Below, piece after piece: positions 8,813 through 17,743 of a DNA stretch of 47,859 bases. A model generated the notes under the pieces. The model saw only the letters and a list, made by a program, of their open reading frames with translations, was not told the origin of the DNA and ran no database searches. The position numbers and the translations under genes were made by a program. Numbering within the stretch: the stretch's first letter is position 1; each line of letters starts with the position of its first letter. Origin of the DNA: Desulfatirhabdium butyrativorans DSM 18734 (GTDB lineage Bacteria > Desulfobacterota > Desulfobacteria > Desulfobacterales > Desulfatirhabdiaceae); assembly GCF_000429925.1 (NCBI RefSeq), contig NZ_AUCU01000038.1, forward strand, positions 1 through 47,859, given 5' to 3'.

Positions 8813-9170
8813 AATGCCTCATAGGATAAGAAGTAGGCCAGGAAAGATCACAGGTATACCAGTATTCAATCACCATTATTACAACCAAAACCATTAAAAT
8901 GCAAAAGATTTTAAGAAGCACAATCTTCCATCATACCATCTTACAACCATCAGATAGATCTCCCGTACTGCGTTTTGGATAGCCGATTTTGTACCATGAA
9001 CATCATTGCTCCTTGGTAATTCAGGAGGGGGAAGGACGGGATTGATTCGAAAAAATGAGGATATTTTGGTATCAACTGTGATGGCTACCGTTTGTTTGGA
9101 GGCAAGACCATCAACCAGTATCGATACGGCAGATCAAGGTATGCCAGGCATCCGAGGTACCCAATATGGA
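8813..9170. other. AT-rich upstream region of the GntR gene
   Basis: Contains the GntR operator candidate and otherwise AT-rich, apparently non-coding sequence up to the HsdR remnant. I see no gene here. Confidence 0.5.
8851..8862 (-). promoter_or_regulatory. Candidate autoregulatory operator of the GntR gene
   Basis: CAGGTATACCAG has a perfect GGTATACC core (8853-8860) 40 bases upstream of the gntR start codon. It fits the TGGTATACCA-type consensus of FCD regulators and shares its core with 7732-7743. Confidence 0.45.
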
Positions 9171-9359
9171 TGGCGAATGCTGGTGCGCAACAATGTCACG
9201 ATTGATTGGACGCTGCGCGAGAATGTGCGGGCGCAGCTCCGGGTGTTGGTCAAGCGCATCCTGCGCAAGCACGGCTATCCCCCGGACAAGCAGGAGAAGG
9301 CGACGCAGACCGTGTTGGAGCAGGCGGCGCTGCTGTCCGCAGAATGGACGGCCGCATGA
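9171..9359 (+). pseudogene. hsdR: C-terminal remnant of type I restriction enzyme HsdR
   Basis: The reading frame ending at 9359 carries about 62 residues matching, from memory of the family, the extreme C-terminus of HsdR restriction subunits: [38 protein letters not shown] and [12 protein letters not shown]. The remaining thousand or so residues of the motor and nuclease domains are absent; the sequence before 9171 does not look like HsdR. The gene is therefore a dead fragment of a restriction-modification locus. It lies immediately before a group II intron, which starts 32 bases after its stop. No HsdM or HsdS is visible in the window. Confidence 0.75.
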
Positions 9360-9391
9360 AAGGGGCGTCCAACAATCATGATGGACTCGCA

Positions 9392-10446
9392 GTGCGGCCG
9401 GCCAAGGTCGCGTGTTTTAGTGGGTGAGAAGCCCATCCCGGAAGAAATAGCCAGTCACCGGGTAGCAAGTCCTTGGACGGGAGGGGGTAACCCTGAACGC
9501 TAAGCGTAGGACAGCGAGCCGGCAGGCCGTAAGCCGTGAGGCTGAAGTGATTGAGCCCCGAAATCATCAAACAAGGGAAAGACGACGCTGTTGCGAGTGC
9601 GGAAGTCGATGCAAAGTCGGCGATAGAGGCGAGCCGATGGCGTTTCCCCGGGGTCTGAGAGCATGGCATGTCGGATATTGCGAACACGCGGGAACCCGGG
9701 AGGCCCTGAATTCGCTTGCAAGGAGGCGAGTATGCCGGACAACCGATAACAAAGGAAGGAAGGCAAAGAGGATTCAGGGAGTCGGATGACGTCGTAGTAC
9801 CGATGAAGGATGGTAATGCATCTGGAGGGAAGGACGTCACATTTGTATGGCCGTTGAGAAGGGAACATGTGCTGTGCACAGCAACAGGGAAGGCATGGAA
9901 ACCAAGTTCCAGCGGATAGCCGAGAAAGCCCTGAAGGAGCCAGGATGTCGGTTCACCAGTTTGTTTCATCTGATGGACGTGGAGCTTCTGAAGGGGTGCT
10001 TTGAGGGGCTGAGGAAGGATGCTGCCTCGGGCATCGACAGAGTTACCAAGGAAGAGTACGGGAGGGAGTTGGAAGCCAATCTGAGCAGGTTAGCGGATCG
10101 CTTGCACAAGATGGCCTATATTCCGCAGCCAGTACGCAGGGTGTATATACCGAAGCCGGGGAGTACGAAGCAAAGGCCGTTGGGGATACCGGCACTGGAG
10201 GACAAGCTGGTGCAGGCGGGGCTGGCACGGATACTGGGGGCGATCTATGAGGGAGACTTCATAGAGGACTCGTATGGATTTCGACCTGGGCGAGGATGTC
10301 ATGATGCATTGCGTGCGCTGAGCAACGAGGTGGAAGGGGGACAGATTCACTGCATTGTAGAGGCCGACATTAAGGGGTTCTTTGATAATGTGTCTCATGA
10401 ATGGATGATGAAGTTTCTGGAGCACCGGATAGCTGACAAGCGGGTC
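9392..10446 (+). mobile_element. Group II intron, 3'-truncated
   Basis: The 5' end GTGCGG fits the bacterial group II GUGYG start. The first ~196 bases match the sequence at 47664-47859 with about 20 differences, which fixes the element border. A structured ribozyme 5' region (domains I-III) precedes the reverse transcriptase frame. The element stops inside that frame at about 10446, where it abuts the end of the HdrD-like gene. Domains V/VI and the 3' splice site are therefore missing and it cannot splice or move by itself. Confidence 0.8.
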
Positions 10447-10467
10447 GTCACAAATCAGGGATCATGA
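9847..10467 (+). pseudogene. Truncated group II intron reverse transcriptase (LtrA-like)
   Basis: About 200 residues of the intron-encoded protein remain. The true start may be the ATG at 9895 (METKFQRIAEKAL), the form usual in this family. Recognisable RT blocks are AASGIDRVTKEEYG, PQPVRRVYIPKPGSTKQRPL followed by GIPALEDKLVQ, SYGFRPGRGCHDAL and VEADIKGFFDNVSHEW, which holds the first catalytic aspartate. The reading frame leaves the family after RIADKR, before the YADD active-site box, and ends in seven unrelated residues. The maturase and endonuclease domains are absent. The protein is non-functional. Confidence 0.85.
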
Positions 10468-11889
10468 CGCGAACGAGCCTCTTTGGCCCATCGCCATGGC
10501 CAGAACCTGCAGCGGATGGAACACAGGGTAGGGGAGGGCATGCTCGAACTGGAGCCTGCAACTGATGCAATCGGTCACGATGGCATCGGGGGCGGCTTTG
10601 CGTATCTTGGCGAAGAGCCGCTCGCCGAGGGCAAGCGATCGCTCGGAAAAGCCTTGTTTGAAGCCGAGGCTTCCGCCCATGCCGCAGCAATCCATGGCAC
10701 TACCTACCCGTTGGACGCTTAGGCTGGGGATGCGGGCCAACAGGGTTTCATAGGGAGAGCCGATCTCCTGTTCCCGCTGATGACAGGGTGCAAAATACAC
10801 CATTCGTCGATGAGGCATTCCGGTGCTTGCGGGCGCCGGCGCGTTTTCCGGCATCCGGCCAAGCAGGTATTCGCCCACATCCTGAACCCGGGCGGCCAGT
10901 TCCATACGGCCGATGGGATCCAGTCCAGAAAACAGCCCGTCATCGATCAACAGATTTTCGTACATCGATTTTTTCAGGGAAACGAAGCCCGGCTTTCCGG
11001 ATTGCCGGTCCGGGATTCGGATTTCACCCGTCTCCGCCTGGATGTGGCGCTGGTATCCTTCCGAATAGCAGGCCCCCTGTTGCAGCAACACTTTCAGGGC
11101 ATATCCACACGTCGGGCACGAGCACACCGGCGTGTATCCCTCCCGAACCAGGCCGACCAGGACGTTCAGGTTGAACCGCATCCGATCCAGAGCGGTTTCC
11201 TGGTCGCCTTCCAGAAGAAGCGGCATGCCGCAGCATTGCTGCTCGGGCACATGGACGGCAATACCGTTTCGCTCGAGGACCCCGACTGCCGCGATAGCGA
11301 TCTCCGGAAAGAAATATCCGGCCGTGCATCCTGCAAAATAGGCCACTTTCGGGGAGCGATCCACCACCGGTCGATCCAGTCCTTTTCGTTTGGCCCATGA
11401 AAAAAAATGTCTGGTTGGGATCGGGGGCAACCGGCGTTTTGGGTCGATGCCGATGCGGCTTTTAAATGCCTTTTCGATGGGGTCCTTACGAAGGAGCCGC
11501 AGAAGAGGGGGAGGAGCCAAGCCGCACAGAAGGCCGATCCGCTGCACGTCGCTGAGCAGCCTTGCGCCGATCGTCAGGCCATTCTGCCGGACAGATACCG
11601 CCTTGTCCTTCAGAATGCCTGTCCGGATATCCGGGCAGGGGCACAACCCGCAGAAAGTGCACAGTTCGGCCAGGCGTCTTAGCGCATCTTCGTTGGGCTG
11701 TCGCCGGTTCTCGCACGATTGGTCGTACAGCCGGAAGAGCTCCGGAAACATCAGGCAGCTCTCATCCATCAGGAAACGGCAGGTGTCGCAATCGGAGCAG
11801 GAATCGAAGACCCATCGCATCGGGTTGCTGCCGTCGGTCGACTTGGGCAGAGGAGGCATCGGCGGTTTCTCGTCCGTTTCAGGGGGCAT
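10462..11889 (-). CDS. HdrD/GlpC-like iron-sulfur oxidoreductase subunit
   Basis: This 475-residue cytoplasmic electron-transfer protein has an N-terminal ferredoxin-like pair of cysteine clusters (CSDCDTC and CTFCGLCPCPD), then two CCG domains. CCG1 has YFAGCTAGYFFPE, QQCCGMPLL and CSCPTCG; CCG2 has YFAPCHQREQEIG, DCCGMGGSLGFK and DCISCRLQFEHA. This layout is that of GlpC and HdrD subunits, whose CCG domains carry a non-cubane 4Fe-4S cluster. Together with the 4Fe-4S protein and rubrerythrin upstream it suggests a peroxide-reduction or redox-relay role. The start is uncertain, as no clear ribosome site precedes 11889 and in-frame ATGs follow. Its end abuts the broken intron, but the C-terminus looks complete. 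Confidence 0.85.
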   Translation of the reverse strand: MPPETDEKPPMPPLPKSTDGSNPMRWVFDSCSDCDTCRFLMDESCLMFPELFRLYDQSCENRRQPNEDALRRLAELCTFCGLCPCPDIRTGILKDKAVSVRQNGLTIGARLLSDVQRIGLLCGLAPPPLLRLLRKDPIEKAFKSRIGIDPKRRLPPIPTRHFFSWAKRKGLDRPVVDRSPKVAYFAGCTAGYFFPEIAIAAVGVLERNGIAVHVPEQQCCGMPLLLEGDQETALDRMRFNLNVLVGLVREGYTPVCSCPTCGYALKVLLQQGACYSEGYQRHIQAETGEIRIPDRQSGKPGFVSLKKSMYENLLIDDGLFSGLDPIGRMELAARVQDVGEYLLGRMPENAPAPASTGMPHRRMVYFAPCHQREQEIGSPYETLLARIPSLSVQRVGSAMDCCGMGGSLGFKQGFSERSLALGERLFAKIRKAAPDAIVTDCISCRLQFEHALPYPVFHPLQVLAMAMGQRGSFAS

Positions 11890-11935
11890 ATCCCATGTGC
11901 TGAGCGGGGCCGTAACAGACCTCGAATACCGGCAC

Positions 11936-12085
11936 TCAGTGGCGTTGAAGGGCTTTTTCGACCTGTTTGGCCAGGACCGTTTTCATGAATTCGAGCGCCT
12001 GTTCCCGATCTTCGTCGAGGGCGATGCGCAGGATTTCGGTGACTTCTTCCGCTGAAAACGCTACCTGAATGGGCTTGACGTTCAT
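11936..12085 (-). CDS. Small helical protein, 49 residues, unknown function
   Basis: This short gene begins 10 bases after the stop of the 4Fe-4S protein gene, with AAGGAAA upstream of its ATG. The protein is acidic and mostly helical (FSAEEVTEILRIALDEDREQ, then an ALEFMKTVLAKQVEKAL helix). An upstream extension to 12142 runs into the previous gene and is unlikely. It sits between two iron-sulfur protein genes on one transcript, which suggests an accessory role in that complex. I do not recognise a family. Confidence 0.6.
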   Translation of the reverse strand: MNVKPIQVAFSAEEVTEILRIALDEDREQALEFMKTVLAKQVEKALQRH

Positions 12086-12095
12086 GGGGTTTCCT

Positions 12096-12632
12096 TTATG
12101 CCATCTCAACATCCGCAAAATGGAACCGCGCCAGGTAGGCATCGAGCTTCGCCTTGGCTTCCGGCGTGAGTTCCGGACAATTGGAACTGTCCTTGACTCC
12201 TTCGGTTGCCCGGGCGGCGAACACCATGCATGTCGGCTCGCCGCAGGCTTTGCAATTGGTCTTCGGCAGCAGCTTCAGAATTTCCATGAGCTGAGGTCTG
12301 GGGGCCGCCTGAAAGCTGGGGGTGATCTCGGCCCGTCTTTCCCATACGTCATTGATCTCCCGTTTGAGCCATTCGACGATTTTCCTCGCTTCGGCCTCGT
12401 CTTTCAGGGCGTTTACGGCAATCTTGTTTCCATGAACGGTAATCAGCTTTCCGGAAACCTTGAAGGTGACCGACGGCGGCTCCTGGACATATTCGAAGCC
12501 GCCGAGGGACGCATTCAAATAGGGCAGGGCTTCGGAGATGTCCTCTTGAAGATGGGCGTAGCAATGGACCGCCATGGCCTGGGGGTTGCATTTGGAATTG
12601 AAGATTTCCAGTTCGTAGTGTTCGAGCAGCAT
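12096..12632 (-). CDS. 4Fe-4S-domain protein (PF04060-like FeS domain)
   Basis: This 178-residue protein is the first gene of the minus-strand redox operon. Residues ~1-105 have no family I recognise. The segment LLPKTNCKACGEPTC followed by MVFAARATEG at about 120-145 matches the four-cysteine FeS domain seen in corrinoid/CODH gamma subunits and RnfB. The fourth cysteine would be in SSNCPEL. Its promoter region is shared with the divergent rubrerythrin gene. Inference: an electron carrier acting with the HdrD-like protein downstream and perhaps rubrerythrin. Confidence 0.75.
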   Translation of the reverse strand: MLLEHYELEIFNSKCNPQAMAVHCYAHLQEDISEALPYLNASLGGFEYVQEPPSVTFKVSGKLITVHGNKIAVNALKDEAEARKIVEWLKREINDVWERRAEITPSFQAAPRPQLMEILKLLPKTNCKACGEPTCMVFAARATEGVKDSSNCPELTPEAKAKLDAYLARFHFADVEMA

Positions 12633-12680
12633 GAAAGGCCTCCTTGAGATTTTCCTGCATATCCTGTATCGGTGTGCATG

Positions 12681-12717
12681 CGCTTATCAGCGTTAAGGGT
12701 TAACTTTTACCTACAAT
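12681..12717. promoter_or_regulatory. Divergent control region of the 4Fe-4S operon and rubrerythrin
   Basis: The 112-bp divergent gap holds two short inverted repeats, CGCTTATCAGCG (12681-12692) and GTTAAGGGTTAAC (12692-12704), followed by TACAAT (12712-12717), a possible -10 for rubrerythrin. No good -35 is visible. The palindromes are plausible operators for a redox regulator. Confidence 0.35.
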
Positions 12718-12744
12718 TTCCAACCCATCAGAGAGGAAGACGCC

Positions 12745-13251
12745 ATGAAAGAAAAGACCCAGAAGAATCTCTATACCGCTTTTGTCGGCGAGGCGAAAGC
12801 CTATTTTCGGCTGCTGGCCTATGCAGCGAAGGCCAGGGAGGAAGACATCGCTCAGATCGATCTGCTCTTCCGGGCGATTGCGGAAGCCGAGCGTGTCCAT
12901 GCCACCCGGAGCCTGAACCTTGTCCAGGAGCTTGTCGTCCAGGATACGGATACCAATCTGGAAAAATCCTTTCAACGGGAAAAGACCGTCAGCGAAAACG
13001 TCTATCCCGATTTTATCCAGGACGCCGAAGCTGAAGGCGAAACAGCAGCCGCCATTTTCTTCGGCCATGCGAGGGATGCGGAAAGCTTTCACGCCAAGCT
13101 CTATGAGCGGGCCATCATGAACGTCATCAAGGAAAAAGTGGAATCCTACCATGTCTGCCAGGTATGCGGCTATGTGGCGGAACGGAAGGCCCCGGCCAAG
13201 TGTCCCGTATGCGGCGCGCCGCAGGAGCAGTTCAAATCCGTCGAGGCGTGA
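12745..13251 (+). CDS. Rubrerythrin
   Basis: This 168-residue non-haem di-iron peroxidase uses electrons from rubredoxin or similar donors to reduce hydrogen peroxide to water in the cytoplasm. The ferritin-like four-helix domain has the paired ligand motifs (GEAKAYFRLLAYAAKA, AEAERVH, EGETAAAIFFGHARDAE and FHAKLYERA). The C-terminal rubredoxin-like domain shows CQVCGYVAERKAPAKCPVCG. Length and domain order are normal. GAGAGGAAG precedes the ATG. It is transcribed away from the 4Fe-4S/HdrD-like operon, sharing a control region, which suggests these genes answer to the same oxidative signal. Confidence 0.93.
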   Translation: MKEKTQKNLYTAFVGEAKAYFRLLAYAAKAREEDIAQIDLLFRAIAEAERVHATRSLNLVQELVVQDTDTNLEKSFQREKTVSENVYPDFIQDAEAEGETAAAIFFGHARDAESFHAKLYERAIMNVIKEKVESYHVCQVCGYVAERKAPAKCPVCGAPQEQFKSVEA

Positions 13252-13285
13252 TTCATCCAACATCCGGCGCGCCATTGACCGCACC

Positions 13286-13744
13286 CTATGGCGTACCGGC
13301 TTGTAGGCTGCGCCATTGGGCCTCTTGTTCAGGGCTCAATACATGCCGACAATCGAGTTCGTACCGAAGGGTGCAATCGCTGATTTTTTCTTGTAGCATC
13401 GTCAGTTCCCGGTGCCTTGCCATGCATTCCTTCCGGTTGGGTCTGGATTGCTGCCACAGCATCTGGAATTCGGCCTTCCTGCTGAAATATTCGTTTTGAA
13501 GCGGAGCAAGTTCTTTCAGGTATCGGGCCTTCAGTTCTTCCAGTCGGCGGATTTGATCCTCACTCAGTCCAAGGGTGGCGATAGTGGCGGGGGAGAGCAA
13601 ATCCGGCTGTCCGGCAGGAGAGGCGTTGTCGGCATCGACAAGACACACGAACGGATACATGCCGAAGACGACCAACGCCCCGATGATCCAGAGGATCGGT
13701 TGAATGATTTTTGGATTGCGTTTCGTGTTGGGATTGCAACTCAT
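13286..13744 (-). CDS. Spy/CpxP/ZraP-like periplasmic protein
   Basis: This 152-residue protein has a basic N-terminus, a hydrophobic segment at about 16-36 (signal peptide or anchor), then a helical domain with LTxxQ-like repeats: LSEDQIRRLEELKARYLKEL and, near the end, LSPEQEAQWRSL. This pattern marks the Spy/CpxP/zinc-resistance-associated family of periplasmic chaperones and metal sensors. It is convergent with rubrerythrin and lies upstream of, and opposite to, the RND pump, a typical neighbourhood for envelope-stress proteins. No clear ribosome site supports the start. Confidence 0.7.
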   Translation of the reverse strand: MSCNPNTKRNPKIIQPILWIIGALVVFGMYPFVCLVDADNASPAGQPDLLSPATIATLGLSEDQIRRLEELKARYLKELAPLQNEYFSRKAEFQMLWQQSRPNRKECMARHRELTMLQEKISDCTLRYELDCRHVLSPEQEAQWRSLQAGTP

Positions 13745-14515
13745 GGGAAATTTATTTGGCTCGGGTTGCTGGGAATCTGATGTTGCAATGAGTAAGCAAG
13801 CATGATGCCATAGGTAGCAGTGGGCAGTCGGCAGTCGGCAGTGGGCAGTGGGAAGTGACTGACTGACCTATTCATCATCAAAAAACGTGATGTGCCGTGC
13901 GACATACGAACGTGCGTGGTTCTCGGCCCCGTTCCCCTGTGACGTCAGTGCTCAATGACGGATCACCTGTTTCCTCGACGGGGGTGGCGAAAATTTTTCG
14001 CCATAATCCTGTACGCGTTCATATGCGGATATTGCGTTTGATGTCCTTTCCCGCTTCCAACGGGTTCGACAAGATTGTCGATGGATAAAAAAGTACCACC
14101 ATCCACATCCGGGATGTATCCTATCGACAATATTCGATATCACATCATTTCACAGCATCATATCCGGTTCGTTTTTGTCGAACCGATTGGGCCGCCCTGG
14201 TCTCGGAATTTGATCCGCACGGATCGACACCACCCATTGAATTGCTCCTGACCGCTTTGCTCGTGCCATATCCGCTTGCTTTCCATGTTCTCGTTTTCGG
14301 GGAATCATCCTTCGGCACCGAATTTGCTTGTATGCCGATGCAATTGAGGGGCTTCTACCCGTTCCGGTCCCCGGCTTTCGCCGAGGTGACGGGGCACTGC
14401 CGAATGCCCGCTGGCGACTTCATTATTTTCGCAAACCATGAACCATTCCCGATTTCTGGACAGCCAACCCATTCAGCGGCATCAGTTTCGCCCAAGCTGA
14501 ACTTGTGAGGGAGAT
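13745..14515. other. 771-bp control region upstream of the RND pump
   Basis: No gene seen. It contains a heptanucleotide array (13817-13864), a widely spaced inverted repeat ATTGTCGAT/ATCGACAAT (14076-14084 and 14123-14131), a 7-bp-stem hairpin CGGTTCG/CGAACCG (14165-14185) and half of a REP-like element (14366-14390). The inverted repeats are candidates for pump regulation. No regulator gene is adjacent. Confidence 0.5.
13817..13864. repeat. Heptanucleotide tandem repeat array
   Basis: Units GCAGTGG and GCAGTCG are repeated about six times, then decay (GAAGTGA). Same family as 20461-20523 and 41225-41270. Confidence 0.75.
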
Positions 14516-17500
14516 ATGTGGATTGTTCGTCTTGCCCTGCGTCGGCCCTACACCTTCGTGGTGGCCGCGCTCGTGCTTCTGGTGCTCACCCCCTTTGTTC
14601 TGCTGCGCACACCGACGGACATTTTTCCGGAAATCAACATTCCGGTGATCAGCGTCGTCTGGGTGTACAACGGTCTCAGCGCCAAGGAAGTAGAGAAGCG
14701 CATCATATACAACCACGAGCGGATGATCAGCACCCTCGTGAACGACATCGAACATATCGAGTCTACGGCCTACAACGGTTCGGGGGTCATCAAGGTCTTT
14801 CTCCAACCCGGGGCTTCCGTTACCGACGGGGTTTCTCAGATTACCGCCACCGGTCAGACGATTCTCCGGCTTCTTCCACCGGGTATCAATCCACCGTTCA
14901 TCATCCGCTACAACGCATCCAGCGTCCCCATCCTCCAATACAGCCTGGCCAGCTCGAAATTTTCCGAACAGGAACTGCAGGATCTGGCAATGAACCGGGT
15001 CAAGGTGGGGCTGTCGACCGTCCGGGGCGCGTCCGTACCCTATCCTGCAGGCGGCAAGGCGAGGCTTGTGGCCGTCGATATCGATCTGGCGGCGCTTCAG
15101 GCCAAGAATCTTGCGCCCATCGATGTGGTCAATGCCTTCAACGCCCAGAATTTCATGTTGCCAAGCGGCACGGCCAAGATCGGCGCAACGGAATATAACG
15201 TTTCCCTGAACACCAACCCAGAAATGATTGCCGCCCTGAACGATCTTCCCGTCAAAACCGTCGGCGGCGCCGTGATCCGGGTGGGGGATGTGGCCCAGGT
15301 GCATGACGGCTTCCAGCCCCAGCAGAACGTCGTCCGCCTGAACGGGATCCGGGGTGTTCTGCTGACGGTTCTCAAAAGCGGGGCGGCATCGACGCTGGCT
15401 GTCGTCGATGGCGTCAAGAAGGCCATGCCCCGCATCCTGAGCGGCCTGCCGCCGGAGCTGGACGTGAAGGAGTTTGCCGATCAATCGCTTTTTGTTCGGG
15501 CGGCAGTCAACGGTGTCGTCAAGGAGGGGGTGATCGCCGCTTCGCTGACGGCGCTCATGATCATGCTCTTTTTGGGCAGTTGGCGAAGCACCTTCATCAT
15601 TGCGCTCTCGATCCCGCTTTCGGTGCTTACCTCCCTTGCCATCCTGAGCGCCCTCGGCGAGACCATCAATCTCATGACCCTTGGAGGACTGGCGCTGGCT
15701 GTCGGTATCCTGGTGGACGATGCGACCGTGGAGCTCGAAAACACCCACAGACAAATGGCCAAAGGAAAGCCCAACGTTCAGGCCATCCTCGACGGCGCCC
15801 AGGAAATTGCCCTTCCCGCCTTTGTATCGACGCTGTGTATCTGCATCGTCTTCATCCCGATGTTCTTCCTGAGCGGTGTGGCCCGCTATCTGTTCGTACC
15901 GATGGCCGAAGCCGTCGTGTTTGCCATGCTCGCCAGCTACGCCCTTTCCCGTACCCTGATTCCTACGCTGGTCATGTGGTTCTACCGCAACATTCCCGGG
16001 GGGCGCCGGATTGTCGATCCGGCGGCTGTCTCCTGGTGGATGCGTCCTTTCGTGCGTTTTCAGGGGGCCTTCGAGAGAGGCTTTGATCGGTTCCGATCCG
16101 GATACCGCAACCTGCTCGGCACGGTGCTGAGCCACCGGATCGTTTTTTCGATCGGTTTTCTGCTCTTTTTCGGCGGTTCCTGGATGCTGGTGCCCTACCT
16201 GGGGCAGAATTTCTTTCCGAGCGTCGATGCCGGGCAATTCCGTCTTCATGTCCGGGCGCCCGGCGGAACACGGATCGAGGAGACGACCCGGCTGGTGGAT
16301 CGGGTGGAGGCCGTCATCCGCGAGGTGATTCCCGAGCGGCAGATCGGGGGGATCCTGGACAACGTCGGCATACCGTGGGGCGGCATTCCCCTGACCTATC
16401 TCGACAACGGAACGACGGGGACAGCGGATGCCGATATCCTGGTATCCCTGCATCCGGAACACGAGCCTACCGAAAATTTCGTCCGGACGCTGCGCGCCCG
16501 CCTGAACCAGGATTTCCCTGGATCGACGTTTTATTTCCTGCCGGCCGATATCGTGAACCAGACAATCAATTTCGGGCTGCCCGCCCCCATCGACATCCAG
16601 ATCATGGGCCGGGACCAGAAGAAAACCCGTGAAATCGCCGACCAGATCGCATCGGAGATCCGGCGGGTTCCCGGCGCCGTCGATATCCGCATCCAGCAGC
16701 CCGCCAATCAGCCGGAGCTCAATTTGACGGTCGATCGAACCCGCGCCTCTCAGATCGGGCTGACCGAGCGGGATGTGGCCACTTCGGTTCTGCTGAGCCT
16801 CTCCGGCAGCAGCCAGACCCAGGCCAATTACTGGTTGAATGAGAGAAACGGCATTCAGTATCTCGTGAATACGCGGGTTCCGGACTACGCCATCGATTCC
16901 CTGGATGCGCTGAATACCCTGCCGCTCAATGCTCCCAAAGCCGGGAAGGGCAGCGCCCAGTTGCTGACCAATGTCGCCTCGATCGAGCGATCCACCGGCT
17001 CTCCCATCTATACCCATTATAACGTCATGCCGGTTCTGGATGTATTTGTGGGCGTCAGCGGCCGGGATCTGGGCGGCGTCATGGCGGACGTGCGGCCCAT
17101 CGTCGCGAAGGCGGAAAAGCAATTGCCCAAGGGCGCCTTCATTGCGCTCCGTGGACAGGCGGATACGATGCGCACCAGTTTTCAATGGCTTGGCGTCGGT
17201 CTCGGGCTGGCCATCGTGCTGGTGTATTTTCTGCTGGTTGTCAATTTTCAGAGCTGGCTCTATCCCTTTGTCATCATTACCGCACTTCCGGGCGCCCTTG
17301 CCGGCGTCATCTGGGGCCTGTACCTGACCATGACCACGATCAGTGTGCCGGCGCTGACGGGCGCCATCATGAGCATGGGAGTGGCGACTGCCAATTCCGT
17401 CCTGGTTATCTCCTTTGCCCGGGACCTGCTGGCCCAGGGGCTCGATCCGCTGAACGCGGCCTGGAACGCAGGCGTCGCCCGGCTGCGTCCCGTCCTGATG

Positions 17501-17743
17501 ACGGCTCTTGCCATGATCATCGGGATGTTTCCCATGGCCCTTTCGCTCGGAGAAGGCGGGGAGCAGAATGCACCGCTCGGCCGGGCGGTCATCGGCGGGC
17601 TGGTGATTGCAACGTTTGCCACCCTCTTCTTTGTCCCGGCTGTGTTTGCCATGTTCCACAAAAGACCGTCGGAATCCATCAAGAGGCAGCCGGAGGTCAA
17701 TGTGGAGTCTATTGGAACAACGCCCCTTATCGAACAGGTATGA
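14516..17743 (+). CDS. RND efflux transporter permease (AcrB/HAE1-type)
   Basis: This 1075-residue inner-membrane proton-driven pump exports drugs, solvents or other toxic compounds. It has the two-fold RND layout: TM1 at about 10-30, a large periplasmic loop, TM2-6 at about 340-500, TM7 near 545, a second loop and TM8-12 at about 900-1045. The proton-relay aspartates are Asp401/Asp402 in AVGILVDDATVELENTHRQM. N-terminal PTDIFPEINIPVISVVWVYN is typical. GAGGGAGAT precedes the ATG. The stop overlaps the start of the adaptor gene (ATGA). It belongs to the three-gene pump operon with the adaptor and outer-membrane factor. Sequence alone does not give the substrate. Confidence 0.94.
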   Translation: MWIVRLALRRPYTFVVAALVLLVLTPFVLLRTPTDIFPEINIPVISVVWVYNGLSAKEVEKRIIYNHERMISTLVNDIEHIESTAYNGSGVIKVFLQPGASVTDGVSQITATGQTILRLLPPGINPPFIIRYNASSVPILQYSLASSKFSEQELQDLAMNRVKVGLSTVRGASVPYPAGGKARLVAVDIDLAALQAKNLAPIDVVNAFNAQNFMLPSGTAKIGATEYNVSLNTNPEMIAALNDLPVKTVGGAVIRVGDVAQVHDGFQPQQNVVRLNGIRGVLLTVLKSGAASTLAVVDGVKKAMPRILSGLPPELDVKEFADQSLFVRAAVNGVVKEGVIAASLTALMIMLFLGSWRSTFIIALSIPLSVLTSLAILSALGETINLMTLGGLALAVGILVDDATVELENTHRQMAKGKPNVQAILDGAQEIALPAFVSTLCICIVFIPMFFLSGVARYLFVPMAEAVVFAMLASYALSRTLIPTLVMWFYRNIPGGRRIVDPAAVSWWMRPFVRFQGAFERGFDRFRSGYRNLLGTVLSHRIVFSIGFLLFFGGSWMLVPYLGQNFFPSVDAGQFRLHVRAPGGTRIEETTRLVDRVEAVIREVIPERQIGGILDNVGIPWGGIPLTYLDNGTTGTADADILVSLHPEHEPTENFVRTLRARLNQDFPGSTFYFLPADIVNQTINFGLPAPIDIQIMGRDQKKTREIADQIASEIRRVPGAVDIRIQQPANQPELNLTVDRTRASQIGLTERDVATSVLLSLSGSSQTQANYWLNERNGIQYLVNTRVPDYAIDSLDALNTLPLNAPKAGKGSAQLLTNVASIERSTGSPIYTHYNVMPVLDVFVGVSGRDLGGVMADVRPIVAKAEKQLPKGAFIALRGQADTMRTSFQWLGVGLGLAIVLVYFLLVVNFQSWLYPFVIITALPGALAGVIWGLYLTMTTISVPALTGAIMSMGVATANSVLVISFARDLLAQGLDPLNAAWNAGVARLRPVLMTALAMIIGMFPMALSLGEGGEQNAPLGRAVIGGLVIATFATLFFVPAVFAMFHKRPSESIKRQPEVNVESIGTTPLIEQV

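Noticed and set aside
9376-9969. 197-residue open frame on the minus strand in the group II intron
   Set aside because: It is antisense to the structured intron RNA. The same false frame reappears in the intron copy at 47633-47842.
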